Virus record (IMG/VR): IMGVR_UViG_3300046519_000175 | Span: 1-20,470 of that record | DNA: 20,470 nt | Source: a virus | Direction: 5' to 3' (one strand) | Shown: positions 6,163-13,290 of the stretch, piece by piece | How positions within the stretch are numbered: position 1 is the first letter of the stretch | Layout of the letters: each line of letters starts with the position of its first letter | Position numbers and translations under genes: made by a program | Notes under the pieces: generated by a model | What the model saw: the letters and a program-made list of their open reading frames with translations, nothing else | What the model was told of the DNA's origin: nothing | Databases searched by the model: none

Positions 6163-7290
6163 TCAAGCGGCCGGATTTGCGTCGTGGAAAACATCCATCT
6201 GCGCCGCGCCGTCCAGCCAGGCTGCTTCGATTCGTGCCCGAGCCATTGCCGCATATTCCGGATTCAGCTCACACAGGATCGACCGCCGGCCTTCCTGCAT
6301 TGATACCAGCGAAGTGGTACCGGCACCGCCGAACGGGTCGAGCACCAGCCCACCGCGCGGGGCACCGGCCAGAATGCAAGGCCGGATCAGATCAGGCGGG
6401 AAGGTGGCGAAGTGGGCGCCCTTGAAACTGTGGGTTGCAACGGTCCAGACACTGCGCTTATTTCGCGTCAGAAGATCCCAGCTGCTCGGCTCCCGATCTG
6501 GTCGGTGCGTGCCTTTACTCTGGCCTGGTATCGCCTGCTCGCGCTTCGAACCTTCGCGCTGAAAGCTGTCACGATTGCTTCTGGCTGACCCGTCCTTGTG
6601 GAATGTTCCGTGTCCGCCTTCGCCGGTAGAGGTGTCCCAGCCGGCGGGGACAGTCACTCGCGGCTTCGGTACAGGGTCAAATCCGTGGCCGAATCCCACG
6701 CCCGATGGCGTTGGCCCGTAAGCTGCTGGCTCCCGGATTGCTCGCATGTCGCAGTGGTACCGGCGCGACTTGCTGAGCAGGAACAGATACTCATGAGCTT
6801 TGGTGCAGCGGTCCCGCGTCGACTCAGGCATTGGGTTTGGTTTGTGCCAGATGATGTCCCGCCGCAGATACCAGCCGTCATCCTGCAGCGCGAAAGCGAG
6901 GCGCCAAGGCATCCCCATCAAATCCTTATGCTTCAGCCCAGCAGGAGCTGAACGCCAACCTGTCGCCTCTCCTTTGCCTTGCCATGCTCCGTCGCCGCGT
7001 TCCGCCATAAAAGAACCGCCGCCGCCACGTCCTCCGGACGCGTAACTGTCACCCATGTTCACCCAGGCAGTGCCATCGTCTCGGAGTACTCGCCGCACTT
7101 CGCGGAAGACGTCCACCAGCCTGGCGATGAACTCTGCCGGTGTTTCCTCCAGGCCGATCTGACCCTCGACGCCGTAGTCGCGTAGGCCGAAGTAGGGCGG
7201 GCTTGTCACGCAGGTGTGAACTGACTTGTCCGGCAGCGTCCGCATCATGTCGATGCAGTCGCCAACCAGAATCTGGTGCTGCTTGCTCAT
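6163..7290 (-). CDS. DNA N-methyltransferase (N6-adenine or N4-cytosine), beta-class order
   Basis: This 375-aa enzyme would methylate an exocyclic amino group in DNA using S-adenosylmethionine. The catalytic motif IV TSPPYFGLRDYG (29-40) comes first and the AdoMet-binding motif DPFGGAGTT (318-326) is near the C-terminus. That is the order of the PF01555 DNA methylase group. A long Gly/Ser/Arg-rich insert at about 180-275 is likely the target-recognition part. TSPPY is more often found in N4-cytosine enzymes, but N6-adenine cannot be excluded. GGAA lies about seven bases before the ATG. No partner endonuclease is recognisable. It is the second orphan methyltransferase in the accessory zone, which fits an anti-restriction role. 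Confidence 0.92.
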   Translation of the reverse strand: MSKQHQILVGDCIDMMRTLPDKSVHTCVTSPPYFGLRDYGVEGQIGLEETPAEFIARLVDVFREVRRVLRDDGTAWVNMGDSYASGGRGGGGSFMAERGDGAWQGKGEATGWRSAPAGLKHKDLMGMPWRLAFALQDDGWYLRRDIIWHKPNPMPESTRDRCTKAHEYLFLLSKSRRYHCDMRAIREPAAYGPTPSGVGFGHGFDPVPKPRVTVPAGWDTSTGEGGHGTFHKDGSARSNRDSFQREGSKREQAIPGQSKGTHRPDREPSSWDLLTRNKRSVWTVATHSFKGAHFATFPPDLIRPCILAGAPRGGLVLDPFGGAGTTSLVSMQEGRRSILCELNPEYAAMARARIEAAWLDGAAQMDVFHDANPAA

Positions 7291-7350
7291 GGTTCGATTC
7301 CATGCGGTTGGGAATGGCCTACGCTTAGTGCTCTAGAAGGAGGGTCGGCG

Positions 7351-7746
7351 ATGATCAAAGGCGCTGAAGACTCGGAGCGGATTGCCGAGTTTTATGAGTA
7401 CATCGAGGATGGAGAGGTGAAGGAAGCTTTCGCACTGCTTCTGGGCTCATTCACCTGCTACAAAAAAGTAACCTGCCGGGTATCCGCCCAGAAAAAGGTC
7501 AGATCCATTGCGGTCGATTACAAAGGCAAGTGGTGCTTTTCCATCATGGCATCCAAGCAGAAACTCGTATTTCACTGGCGACCACATATCCTGAACATGG
7601 GCCTTTATAAGAAGGCTCCGATTAAAGCCAATTTTGGCGACAGATTTACGGATAAATCGCACAAAGAGGACGATGAGCACTGGGCAGTGACTCTCAAGAA
7701 CATTCAAGACGCTCTCATCCTTCTTTTGCTTCTTCAACTCAGCTGA
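7351..7746 (+). CDS. Hypothetical protein divergent from the N-methyltransferase
   Basis: I do not recognise this 131-aa protein. Its first third is acidic and helical (GAEDSERIAEFYEYIEDGEVKEA). A beta-rich middle follows (KVTCRVSAQKKVRSIAVDY, KWCFSIMASKQKLVFHW), then a basic section and a Leu-rich end (DALILLLLLQLS). AAGGAGGG eight bases upstream fixes the ATG at 7351. An in-frame start at 7276 would lie in the methyltransferase gene. Base composition is more A+T-rich than its neighbours. Being next to a methyltransferase raises the thought of a restriction partner, but no nuclease motif such as PD...ExK is visible. Confidence 0.8.
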   Translation: MIKGAEDSERIAEFYEYIEDGEVKEAFALLLGSFTCYKKVTCRVSAQKKVRSIAVDYKGKWCFSIMASKQKLVFHWRPHILNMGLYKKAPIKANFGDRFTDKSHKEDDEHWAVTLKNIQDALILLLLLQLS

Positions 7747-7787
7747 ATCTCACCTACGCTTACCTCTCCACAGGAAGGGAGAAGGTC

Positions 7788-8003
7788 ATGAGCGAGAACA
7801 GGGAACTGGCGCTATCTATCGCGCTTGAAGCTGTACTGAACGCAGCGCGCGAGCTTCACGTTGATGTCGATGAGCTTTGCGAGCAGGCAATTGGGTCGCT
7901 GACGTTGCTGCCTAAGAGCGTATCGCCGTCTGTTGTTGCCGCTATCCGAGAAATCGAGGTTGCATCTGATGCCCTTGATTTCGGCGGTGGGGAAGGCGGC
8001 TGA
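7788..8003 (+). CDS. Small acidic helical protein
   Basis: This 71-aa product is mostly helical (LALSIALEAVLNAARELHVD, then VDELCEQAIGSL) with a Gly-rich end. GGGAG and AAGG precede the ATG within 12 bases. It follows the 131-aa gene in the same direction by about 40 bases. Both are preceded by the same 10-base word CCTACGCTTA (7318-7327 and 7753-7762), 33-35 bases before their starts, so each may have its own promoter. No family is recognised. Confidence 0.75.
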   Translation: MSENRELALSIALEAVLNAARELHVDVDELCEQAIGSLTLLPKSVSPSVVAAIREIEVASDALDFGGGEGG

Positions 8004-8016
8004 TGCGCTGGTGTGA

Positions 8017-8394
8017 TCAGGCGCGCCGAACGAGAAAGCCGAACATGCACTCGATGTCATGCAGCTCGCATTGGTTGTAAGCCCTGTATTTCGCTTGGCT
8101 TGCGGTGGCGGCGTAAACACTGACGGTGCATTTATCAGGATCCCACCATCCCCAACCGCGAACCAGCACCCGCCAACTCTTCAGGGGAAGCTCGTCGGCC
8201 ATTTCGCCGTACTGCATCTCCCACGTCGGGTGGTAGTTGCAAATGCGCTTCTTCCGATCGCTGTCCAGCACCACACCAATGTAATGGCCACGGTCAGCGA
8301 GGATGACTCCAGGTTCGCCATCGGCGATCACGCGGCGCCCGACCTCGGCCGGGACTTTGTAATGCTGGCGCACGTAGGCGCAGTTGTGGCTCAT
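8017..8394 (-). CDS. Conserved-looking phage protein (YKVPAxVGRRV type)
   Basis: The protein is 125 aa. The N-terminal half has a pattern I associate with small phage proteins of unknown role: HYKVPAEVGRRVIADGEPG, VILADRGHYIGVVLD, then NYHPTW. It probably folds as a small beta barrel. The second half (WRVLVRGWGWWDPD, then ATASQAKYRAYNQCELHDI) resembles a separate module in which residues of a modified coordinate-like 'asaskAkyr' repeat occur. GGAG lies seven bases before the ATG. It converges with the 71-aa gene and is divergent from the Mu F-like gene. Confidence 0.8.
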   Translation of the reverse strand: MSHNCAYVRQHYKVPAEVGRRVIADGEPGVILADRGHYIGVVLDSDRKKRICNYHPTWEMQYGEMADELPLKSWRVLVRGWGWWDPDKCTVSVYAATASQAKYRAYNQCELHDIECMFGFLVRRA

Positions 8395-8494
8395 GGCAAT
8401 GCTCCATGCGAAAGCCTCCGAAAGTTCGGTGGCGAATAGGTTGGTGGTGGGCTATACGTGGTGACCGGCATGGGGCCGGGTCAAGGAGGGCAAT

Positions 8495-8818
8495 GTGGAC
8501 GATCAAGAGCTGCTGATGGTGCGGATGAATAGGCTCGATCGGGAAGAAGCCGAGGCCAATCGCCTAGGTATCGATCACCGGTTCATGCATATGTCGGCCC
8601 TATCTCCAACAACTCGACGTTCGCATGCCGAACGCTCAGGGAATCTGTACACAGCAGACGAAATAAGGGAATGGGTTTCTGAAGGCGAAAATTCAGTAGG
8701 TTGCAAGTGCGCATTCGTTCAGGTTTTGGTGGACGAAAACGGCAAGCTAAGAGCACCAAATATTGCAGAACGATTGCGGGTGGCTAGAGATAAGTACCTG
8801 GCCAATCTTGGCGACTAG
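8495..8818 (+). CDS. Stand-alone Mu F-like C-terminal domain protein
   Basis: The protein is 107 aa. Residues about 38-80 (LSPTTRRSHAERSGNLYTAD, EIREWVSEG, then VGCKCAFVQV) follow the pattern of the C-terminal domain of phage Mu F / SPP1 gp7 minor head proteins: 'T.R..H..r.G..y...e...........NCrC'. In head genes this end follows several hundred residues, but here it is a separate small gene in the early region. The GTG at 8495 is preceded by AAGGAGGG. An ATG two bases earlier is out of frame and soon hits a stop. The conserved His and CxC could bind metal. The role is unknown. Its stop overlaps the convergent gene's stop by 4 bases. Confidence 0.75.
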   Translation: MDDQELLMVRMNRLDREEAEANRLGIDHRFMHMSALSPTTRRSHAERSGNLYTADEIREWVSEGENSVGCKCAFVQVLVDENGKLRAPNIAERLRVARDKYLANLGD

Positions 8819-9126
8819 CAATCATCGATTGCGAGCAAGGCTTTCTTCCTACAAAACATCTCCAAACTCCGCGCCACAATTGGCGATACCGTTATTTCGT
8901 GGCGCGGGATCGATAGAAGCGGCAGGGCCCGATCAGGCCCTAATCCGTGAAGATGGTGAATCATCAGCGTCAGCGCTTCACCTTGTTCGTCAATCTCCGC
9001 CCAGGCCATCAGTTCGGCGAGGGCCTGTTTCGTTCCGGCGCGAACCCGAAACCGCAATTCCTCCTCGCCGGCCTTGCGTCTCCTCTCCGTCATGCGTTCG
9101 TCGCGCTGCTTCTGGTTCAAAGCCAT
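8815..9126 (-). CDS. Small protein, possible ribbon-helix-helix DNA-binding
   Basis: This 103-aa product has a basic start (NQKQRDERMTERRRKAGEE), then ELRFRVRAGTKQALAELMAW and a second helix (QGEALTLMIHHLHGLG). One short strand followed by two helices is the ribbon-helix-helix pattern of Arc/MetJ-like repressors, so DNA binding is plausible but not shown. The C-terminal part (SIPRHEITVSPIVARSLEMF) may be a further strand-helix pair. GGAGG lies about six bases before the ATG. It is the last leftward gene before the strand-alternating zone. Confidence 0.75.
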   Translation of the reverse strand: MALNQKQRDERMTERRRKAGEEELRFRVRAGTKQALAELMAWAEIDEQGEALTLMIHHLHGLGPDRALPLLSIPRHEITVSPIVARSLEMFCRKKALLAIDDC

Positions 9127-9207
9127 AACCGGCCTCCGTCAATCCGCTGGGCGGAAGGTGAATGTGTTCCTGCCGTCTGCGCTGGGCGACGAGTCTGCTG
9201 ATGCGCT

Positions 9208-9663
9208 TCATGCTGCCTTCACCTGGTTCCAGGCACCGGCAGCGGTGAAGATCTTGGCGGCCTGTTCTTCGTCCAGCGAGACCTCAGAGGGGATCGCGAT
9301 CCAGCCGTACGCCACCAAGTGCTTCGCGTTACAGCTGTCGCGCAATTCGGTGTAGTGGTGCTCGATCGCCTCAGTGATCTGGCTGGCGAGGTACATGCCT
9401 ATCGGCGCAATCTCAACCGATTTCAGGTACTCGCTGCCGTCCTGCCTGACGCACATGCAGCTGATGTAGATCGTCCAGCGGTGGGATACGTCGAAGATGG
9501 CGTCGACGATCTGCCGGCTTCGGATCACGCGGCAGTTCTTCCAGTTGAACATCCACTGCCTGCCGCTGGGATCGATGTTCACCACGCAGACGTGGTTCGT
9601 GCTGAGGATGGCCCGGCAAGAGCGCTCGATTCGAGCGCGCAGGTTATGGGCTTTGCGTTTCAC
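9208..9663 (-). CDS. Hypothetical phage protein in the recombination operon
   Basis: I do not recognise this 151-aa protein. It starts with a basic stretch (MKRKAHNLRARIERSCRAIL), continues with beta-rich sequence (HVCVVNIDPSGRQWMFNW, WTIYISCMCVRQDGSEYL) and ends in helices (IGMYLASQITEAIEHHYTEL, LDEEQAAKIFTAAGAW). The start is GTG at 9663, overlapping the upstream stop as GTGA, with GGAG five bases before it. It is the fourth gene of a chain after the annealing protein and exonuclease, which suggests a recombination- or replication-linked job. Confidence 0.75.
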   Translation of the reverse strand: MKRKAHNLRARIERSCRAILSTNHVCVVNIDPSGRQWMFNWKNCRVIRSRQIVDAIFDVSHRWTIYISCMCVRQDGSEYLKSVEIAPIGMYLASQITEAIEHHYTELRDSCNAKHLVAYGWIAIPSEVSLDEEQAAKIFTAAGAWNQVKAA

Positions 9664-9902
9664 AGCGACTCCGCCATCTGCCTGATCTGCTTGCGGCCGG
9701 CAGGCGAGATATTCCGCGTCTTCCGCTTGAGCACCGTTTCAGGGTCTACCCAGTCCCGGCGCTTGGGCGGGATTGGGGTACCGGTGAAGCAGGAGCCCTG
9801 GGTGATTCGGCCGCCGTTTTGCTCGTAAGCTGCCATCGCCGCGGCGAATTCGGCTGACTTGCTTAGTGTCGGAGCGTCAGGACTTAGGCTGAAACTGATC
9901 AT
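9660..9902 (-). CDS. Small hypothetical protein downstream of the exonuclease
   Basis: The product is 80 aa: a Ser/Ala-rich start (LSPDAPTLSKSAEFAAAMAA), a TQGSCFTGTPIPPKRRDWVD middle with several Pro and basic residues, and a basic helical end (GRKQIRQMAESL). No family is recognised. It shares 4-base ATGA and GTGA overlaps with both neighbours (9899-9902 and 9660-9663), so it is translated as part of a tight operon with the YqaJ-type exonuclease. Confidence 0.75.
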   Translation of the reverse strand: MISFSLSPDAPTLSKSAEFAAAMAAYEQNGGRITQGSCFTGTPIPPKRRDWVDPETVLKRKTRNISPAGRKQIRQMAESL

Positions 9903-10543
9903 GCTGCTTTGCTCCTCAGCTTCTGCTCGTAGCTATCAACCAGCAGCTTGAATTGCCACAGGTCTTCTTCGAGCTTTTCGATGTAGTTGTCGTCACGCTT
10001 GAACTCCTGCCACCAGAGCTGGCGGCCAGCCGGGCGCAAATCTGGGCAGTACATCCCGATATGCCACCACTTGCGACCAGTGATCCACATGCAGCCCTGC
10101 ACCTGATCCATGATCTCGCTGGCGTCGTTATCGATGTGGAAGGAGCGCAGTTTCTCGGGGGCAAGGAAGCATTTGTACTCGCTGCCTCCGTCCTCGCCGA
10201 TGAAGCCGTCCGCGCTGGCGCCAAATGCGCCGTCATCGGTCTTCACCAGGCCAACCTGAGTCACGATCAGACCAGTCTGTATTTCGTGTTCCATCCGCGC
10301 TTCGGGTTCGAGTTCGTGGCCACGCTTCATCTGCCATGTTTCGAAACCGCCATCCAGAGGCTTCCCGCTGATTCGCTCTACTGCCAACTTGAATGCGTAA
10401 TCGAGTGCTTTCGCAGTTGGCTCGCCTTTGTTCGGGCCGGATTTAAGCTTCGCCCGTGCATCACCGAACATGCTGGCGGTGATGACTCCGGCACGTGCTT
10501 CATGCCATTCAGCGGAGCCCTGGGCGCAATTTACGATAATCAT
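9899..10543 (-). CDS. YqaJ-type viral recombinase / lambda-exonuclease-like nuclease
   Basis: This 214-aa PD-(D/E)xK nuclease would resect double-stranded DNA ends to give single strands for annealing. The pattern is the YqaJ one: GSAEWHEARAGVITAS at 9-24, GHELEPEAR at 75-83, GASADG with Asp112, EYK with Glu122 and Lys124, and QVQGCMWITGRKW at 147-159. The start at 10543 has GAGGAGG eight bases upstream and overlaps the upstream stop by 4 bases (ATGA). A longer frame to 10792 gives an Arg/His-rich tail that only shadows the upstream gene. The partner annealing protein is encoded just before it, the usual exonuclease-annealing pair of phage recombination. Confidence 0.92.
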   Translation of the reverse strand: MIIVNCAQGSAEWHEARAGVITASMFGDARAKLKSGPNKGEPTAKALDYAFKLAVERISGKPLDGGFETWQMKRGHELEPEARMEHEIQTGLIVTQVGLVKTDDGAFGASADGFIGEDGGSEYKCFLAPEKLRSFHIDNDASEIMDQVQGCMWITGRKWWHIGMYCPDLRPAGRQLWWQEFKRDDNYIEKLEEDLWQFKLLVDSYEQKLRSKAA

Positions 10544-11460
10544 TCGGCAACCTCCTCGAACTCGACGGCGTCGTCTGGCTCGGCTTCTGGTGAGTGTTCT
10601 GGCTCTGCAGCCTTCTCTGGCTGCGTCGTGCCGGGCTCTGATGCTTTCAGCTTCACACCGCACGCGACCACGGACTCTTTGAACAGGTCGTAGGACGTGC
10701 GGTCCTTGGTGTCGTTGATGGCTGCAATGCCTGCCTTCCACACCTCGGTGAGCGCTTCCTGCGTGGTGGCTGCCTCTGCTTGCGAAATCCAATGCCCAGA
10801 AACGGCGGGGTCGTGGGGGACAGGTTCTGGCTTATTGCTTTGAGTTGGCGCCTGTTCCTGAGGCCGGAGCTCCTCGGGAAGGTCCTCAATATCCTGAGTG
10901 AAGATGTCCGATGCTGCGGTGACGTTGAGGGTCATAGCGATCATGGCGCGCTTGCAGGCCATCTTCAGGATGGTGTTCGCCAGATCGGCAGGCTCGGTGC
11001 GCACCTGATCGACCGAGTTGCCGTTCTTGTAGAACTTCTTCCGGCGCATGTTTTCAGGCGTGGCGTCGAGTTCCGCCTTGCAGGCAGCACCGCGCCACTT
11101 GTATTTTTCTTCGCCGGACGAGCACTCTCCAACGCCTTCGCCGAGCACCGTGCCGGTTGTCTGGTGCCGGCCAACACAGGTCACCCGGTAGCGAGCCGTG
11201 TTGTCGTTCGACAGGTCCTCGATGCGGTACTCCTGCGCAACCCGAAAGGTGACGCACAGGACTTCGGCACCTGGCTTGTACAGGGTTGGCTTCGGGGTGC
11301 CCGGGATAGTGCCGTAGTGAGTTTCCCGCTTCATGATGCCGTGCATCACTTCCTGCACCAGGTTCACACGCTGGCGAATTTCCACAGCTGAGAAGCGATG
11401 AACCTCGGCGGCGGTCAGGCCCGCGCTTTCGCGAACCGGCATTTGAATGAGCTCGTTCAT
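10540..11460 (-). CDS. Putative single-strand annealing / recombination protein
   Basis: The protein is 306 aa. A conserved-looking core at about residues 35-195 contains YGTIPGTPKPTLYKPGAE (49-66), an RYRVTCVGRHQTTGTVLGEG strand pair, a Cys at EYKWRGAACKAEL, and RTEPADLANTILKMACKRAM leading to a final helix. The YGxIPGTxKPxLxKPGAE signature occurs in phage proteins next to exonucleases. After residue 200 there is a Pro/Glu-rich acidic tail, as in many single-strand-binding and annealing proteins. It is not a clear RecT, Erf or Rad52 by motif, so the functional call comes mainly from its place between a coiled-coil protein and the YqaJ-type exonuclease. GAGG lies about five bases before the ATG. 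Confidence 0.7.
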   Translation of the reverse strand: MNELIQMPVRESAGLTAAEVHRFSAVEIRQRVNLVQEVMHGIMKRETHYGTIPGTPKPTLYKPGAEVLCVTFRVAQEYRIEDLSNDNTARYRVTCVGRHQTTGTVLGEGVGECSSGEEKYKWRGAACKAELDATPENMRRKKFYKNGNSVDQVRTEPADLANTILKMACKRAMIAMTLNVTAASDIFTQDIEDLPEELRPQEQAPTQSNKPEPVPHDPAVSGHWISQAEAATTQEALTEVWKAGIAAINDTKDRTSYDLFKESVVACGVKLKASEPGTTQPEKAAEPEHSPEAEPDDAVEFEEVAE

Positions 11461-11467
11461 GGGGACC

Positions 11468-12664
11468 TCAGTAGGTGATGGCGATGTTCGGGATCTTGCG
11501 TTGAGCGATGAGGGTGATGGCCTGCTTGGCGCATTCCTCAGTCATGCCGCCGGCAACGAACGCATCCAGCGCTGCGCGGTTGATCTTCGCTTTGTGGGCC
11601 TTGTCGGCATCTCGAGCAGCCTGCTGGCGTGCAATCTCCGCCGCTTCGGCTTCTTGCCTTGCAACCTCGGCCGCTCGAGCTCGTTCAGCGGCTTCTGCCT
11701 GTTTGCGCTCTGACTCTGCCTGCTCCCGCTCTGCGCGCTCTACTGCGGCGATGCGGTCAGATTCGGCTTGTATCAGCGCCTGCTGGTGCCGGCGCTCGTC
11801 GTCGATCTTCTGTTGTGCAGCGCGCTGCTCTGACTCAATCTTCTCCCGCGCTGCTTGGGCTGCTGCGCGTTCGGCTTGTTCTGCTGCAAGCTTCAGCTCC
11901 AGTTCGCGACGATCTGCAGCAGCCTTGGCGTCCGCTTCGCGTTTGATGGCGGCATCCCGCTCGGCCTGGGCGCGCTGTTCGGCTTCGATGCGAGCACGCT
12001 CAGCGGCAGCGCGGGCAATCTCCGCCTCTCGGTCACGCTGGGCCTGAGCCTCAGCTTCGGCACGAAGACGGGCAAGCTCAGCCTGATCAGCTTCATAACG
12101 CTGAAGCTCAGCGTGGGTCGCTCGAAGCGCCTTAATTGCGAGATCCTTCGCGCCAGCGGCTTCAGCCTTGAATTCCTCCCACTCATCGCCGACCTCCACC
12201 GCTTCAGCCTGATCGATTAGGCCTAGAACATGAGCCGAGGTTTCGCTGGCGAGATTCAGGGGTAAGCCGCGGAGCCAGTTGAGTTTTTCATTGTGAGCAT
12301 CGACGCGCTTATCCTCTGCGGCCTGCCAGTCATCCAGAGGCTTGCGCACCTCTTTCTGCCAGGTTTCGAGAATGTCCCAAACGCGCTTGCGTTCGGCGTC
12401 GATACGCACCGGCACCTTCTTTTGCTCTGCCGATAGCTCCTTGCCTTTGTTTTCGATTGCCGTTTTGGTGCGGGCAACCTCATAAGCCATCGACGCAATT
12501 TCCTTGCGGCCTTTGGCGGTCTTCAGATCGGGAACCACTGCCAGGAACTCATCGATCTTGACGCGAATCTTTTCCAGCCAAGGCTCAAGGCCTTTGTCGG
12601 CGCTGTATACCGCCAGCGCCGTTTCCTGCGGCGGCGCAACTATCAGTTCTTTTTCTGCAGACAT
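11468..12664 (-). CDS. Long coiled-coil phage protein (DUF1351-like by position)
   Basis: The protein is 398 aa. Residues about 1-200 are helical with an EKIRVKIDEFLAVVPDLKTA start and a KTAIENKGKELSAEQKKVPV segment. Residues about 200-350 are an Ala/Glu/Arg/Gln-rich heptad-like coiled coil like TolA. The last ~45 form a compact end (INRAALDAFVAGGMTEECAK, QAITLIAQRKIPNIAITY) that recurs in recombination-module proteins of lambdoid phages. Such proteins sit beside annealing proteins and exonucleases and may load or regulate them. No proven role is known to me. The start is preceded by GGGAG. Very high Ala and Arg/Glu codon content produces long spurious frames on the other strand. Confidence 0.85.
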   Translation of the reverse strand: MSAEKELIVAPPQETALAVYSADKGLEPWLEKIRVKIDEFLAVVPDLKTAKGRKEIASMAYEVARTKTAIENKGKELSAEQKKVPVRIDAERKRVWDILETWQKEVRKPLDDWQAAEDKRVDAHNEKLNWLRGLPLNLASETSAHVLGLIDQAEAVEVGDEWEEFKAEAAGAKDLAIKALRATHAELQRYEADQAELARLRAEAEAQAQRDREAEIARAAAERARIEAEQRAQAERDAAIKREADAKAAADRRELELKLAAEQAERAAAQAAREKIESEQRAAQQKIDDERRHQQALIQAESDRIAAVERAEREQAESERKQAEAAERARAAEVARQEAEAAEIARQQAARDADKAHKAKINRAALDAFVAGGMTEECAKQAITLIAQRKIPNIAITY

Positions 12665-12706
12665 GCGGAGTCTCCCGCGCCATCCGTGTGCCGGGGCGCT
12701 GCGATT

Positions 12707-12720
12707 GAATAGGGTGGGGG
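12707..12720. repeat. GAATAGGGTGGGGG intergenic repeat (copy 2)
   Basis: Copy of the GATAGGGTGGGG-type word, lying six bases past the stop of the 35-aa membrane-protein gene in the leftward operon. See the copies at 2287-2298, 14439-14450 and, degenerate, 15018-15033. Confidence 0.5.
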
Positions 12721-12725
12721 TTGAA

Positions 12726-12833
12726 TCAGTGCGGGGCGTAAGCGCTGGCGATCATCCAGGCAGAGCAGAACAGCAGGGTGAAGAAACTGCCGCGCCAGAA
12801 GGCCCAGCGCTTTGCGTGCTGGTAGCGGGTCAT
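12726..12833 (-). CDS. 35-aa single-pass membrane peptide
   Basis: The product starts MTRYQHAKRWAFWRGSFFTL and ends LFCSAWMIASAYAPH. One hydrophobic helix (FFTLLFCSAWMIASA) follows a basic start, so the N-terminus should be cytoplasmic. The start at 12833 overlaps the stop of the zinc-ribbon gene as ATGA, indicating coupled translation, and this overlap is the main support because no strong ribosome site is visible. The longer frame to 12923 lies inside the upstream gene. Small membrane peptides in phage operons can be host inhibitors or holin-like, but nothing here shows which. Confidence 0.65.
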   Translation of the reverse strand: MTRYQHAKRWAFWRGSFFTLLFCSAWMIASAYAPH

Positions 12834-13072
12834 GGCGAGCACATCGGCAGGCTGCTGTAGCAGTAGTACCGCCGCTCCGTGCCGTCGTCGTAATTCACCT
12901 CGCCTTGAGCGCCGCAGCCACAAGTCGCGGTTTCGGGTTCGTCTTCCTCAACCTGATCTTCCCGCTGGCAGTTCTGGCCGCCGCAGTGCGGGCACTCGGT
13001 GTGTGTGAGGTTACTGAAGGCTCCCATCCACCGAATGCCGTATTGGCCGCAATTTCCGCAGATCATCGTCAT
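12830..13072 (-). CDS. Small zinc-ribbon protein
   Basis: This 80-aa protein is rich in paired cysteines: ICGNCGQYG, ECPHCGGQNC and TCGCGAQGE, plus a final CYSSLPMC. That would allow two zinc sites. An acidic linker (REDQVEEDEPET) joins the halves. The start ATG at 13072 overlaps the upstream stop (ATGA 13069-13072) and has GAGG eight bases before it. A longer frame to 13129 shadows the upstream gene. The likely role is nucleic-acid or protein binding, with no family assigned. Confidence 0.8.
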   Translation of the reverse strand: MTMICGNCGQYGIRWMGAFSNLTHTECPHCGGQNCQREDQVEEDEPETATCGCGAQGEVNYDDGTERRYYCYSSLPMCSP

Positions 13073-13290
13073 GCGCGCACCTCGTAAGCCAGCGTCCACT
13101 CGCCACACAGACAAGCTCGGCGGCTCCACGCTTCAGGGTTCGAGATATGCGCGCGTTCGGCAGCCTGCATTGCTTCGAACATGGTTCGGCCCTTGAAGAC
13201 CATCAGAACGCGATCCTCAGGCACGGCCAAGTGATCTGGAAGCTCGGCCAGTTGCTCGTCGATCAGGGATGGAACGATTGGCGTGGTCAC
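13069..13290 (-). CDS. Small hypothetical phage protein
   Basis: This is a 73-aa product: PSLIDEQLAELPDHLAVPED, then RVLMVFKGRTMFEAMQAAERA and a C-terminal CLCGEWTLAYEVRA. The GTG start at 13290 overlaps the upstream stop as GTGA, with AGGAGG eight bases before it. A short strand-helix unit in the middle suggests a compact alpha/beta fold. No family is recognised. It is part of the run of 4-base overlaps between 12726 and 14340. Confidence 0.75.
   Translation of the reverse strand: MTTPIVPSLIDEQLAELPDHLAVPEDRVLMVFKGRTMFEAMQAAERAHISNPEAWSRRACLCGEWTLAYEVRA

Noticed and set aside
7351-7746. Restriction endonuclease partner of the N-methyltransferase
   Set aside because: No PD-(D/E)xK, HNH or GIY motif can be seen. 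Position alone is not enough.
8059-8439. Rightward frame opposite the 125-aa phage protein
   Set aside because: The leftward frame has a ribosome site and a family-like pattern, so this is its shadow.
10544-10792. N-terminal extension of the exonuclease frame
   Set aside because: The Arg/His-rich sequence shadows the annealing-protein gene, and a strong ribosome site and ATGA overlap set the start at 10543.
11508-12047. Long rightward frame rich in Ala, Ser and Arg
   Set aside because: It is the reverse of the Ala/Glu/Arg coiled-coil gene. The composition is low-complexity and no ribosome site is seen.
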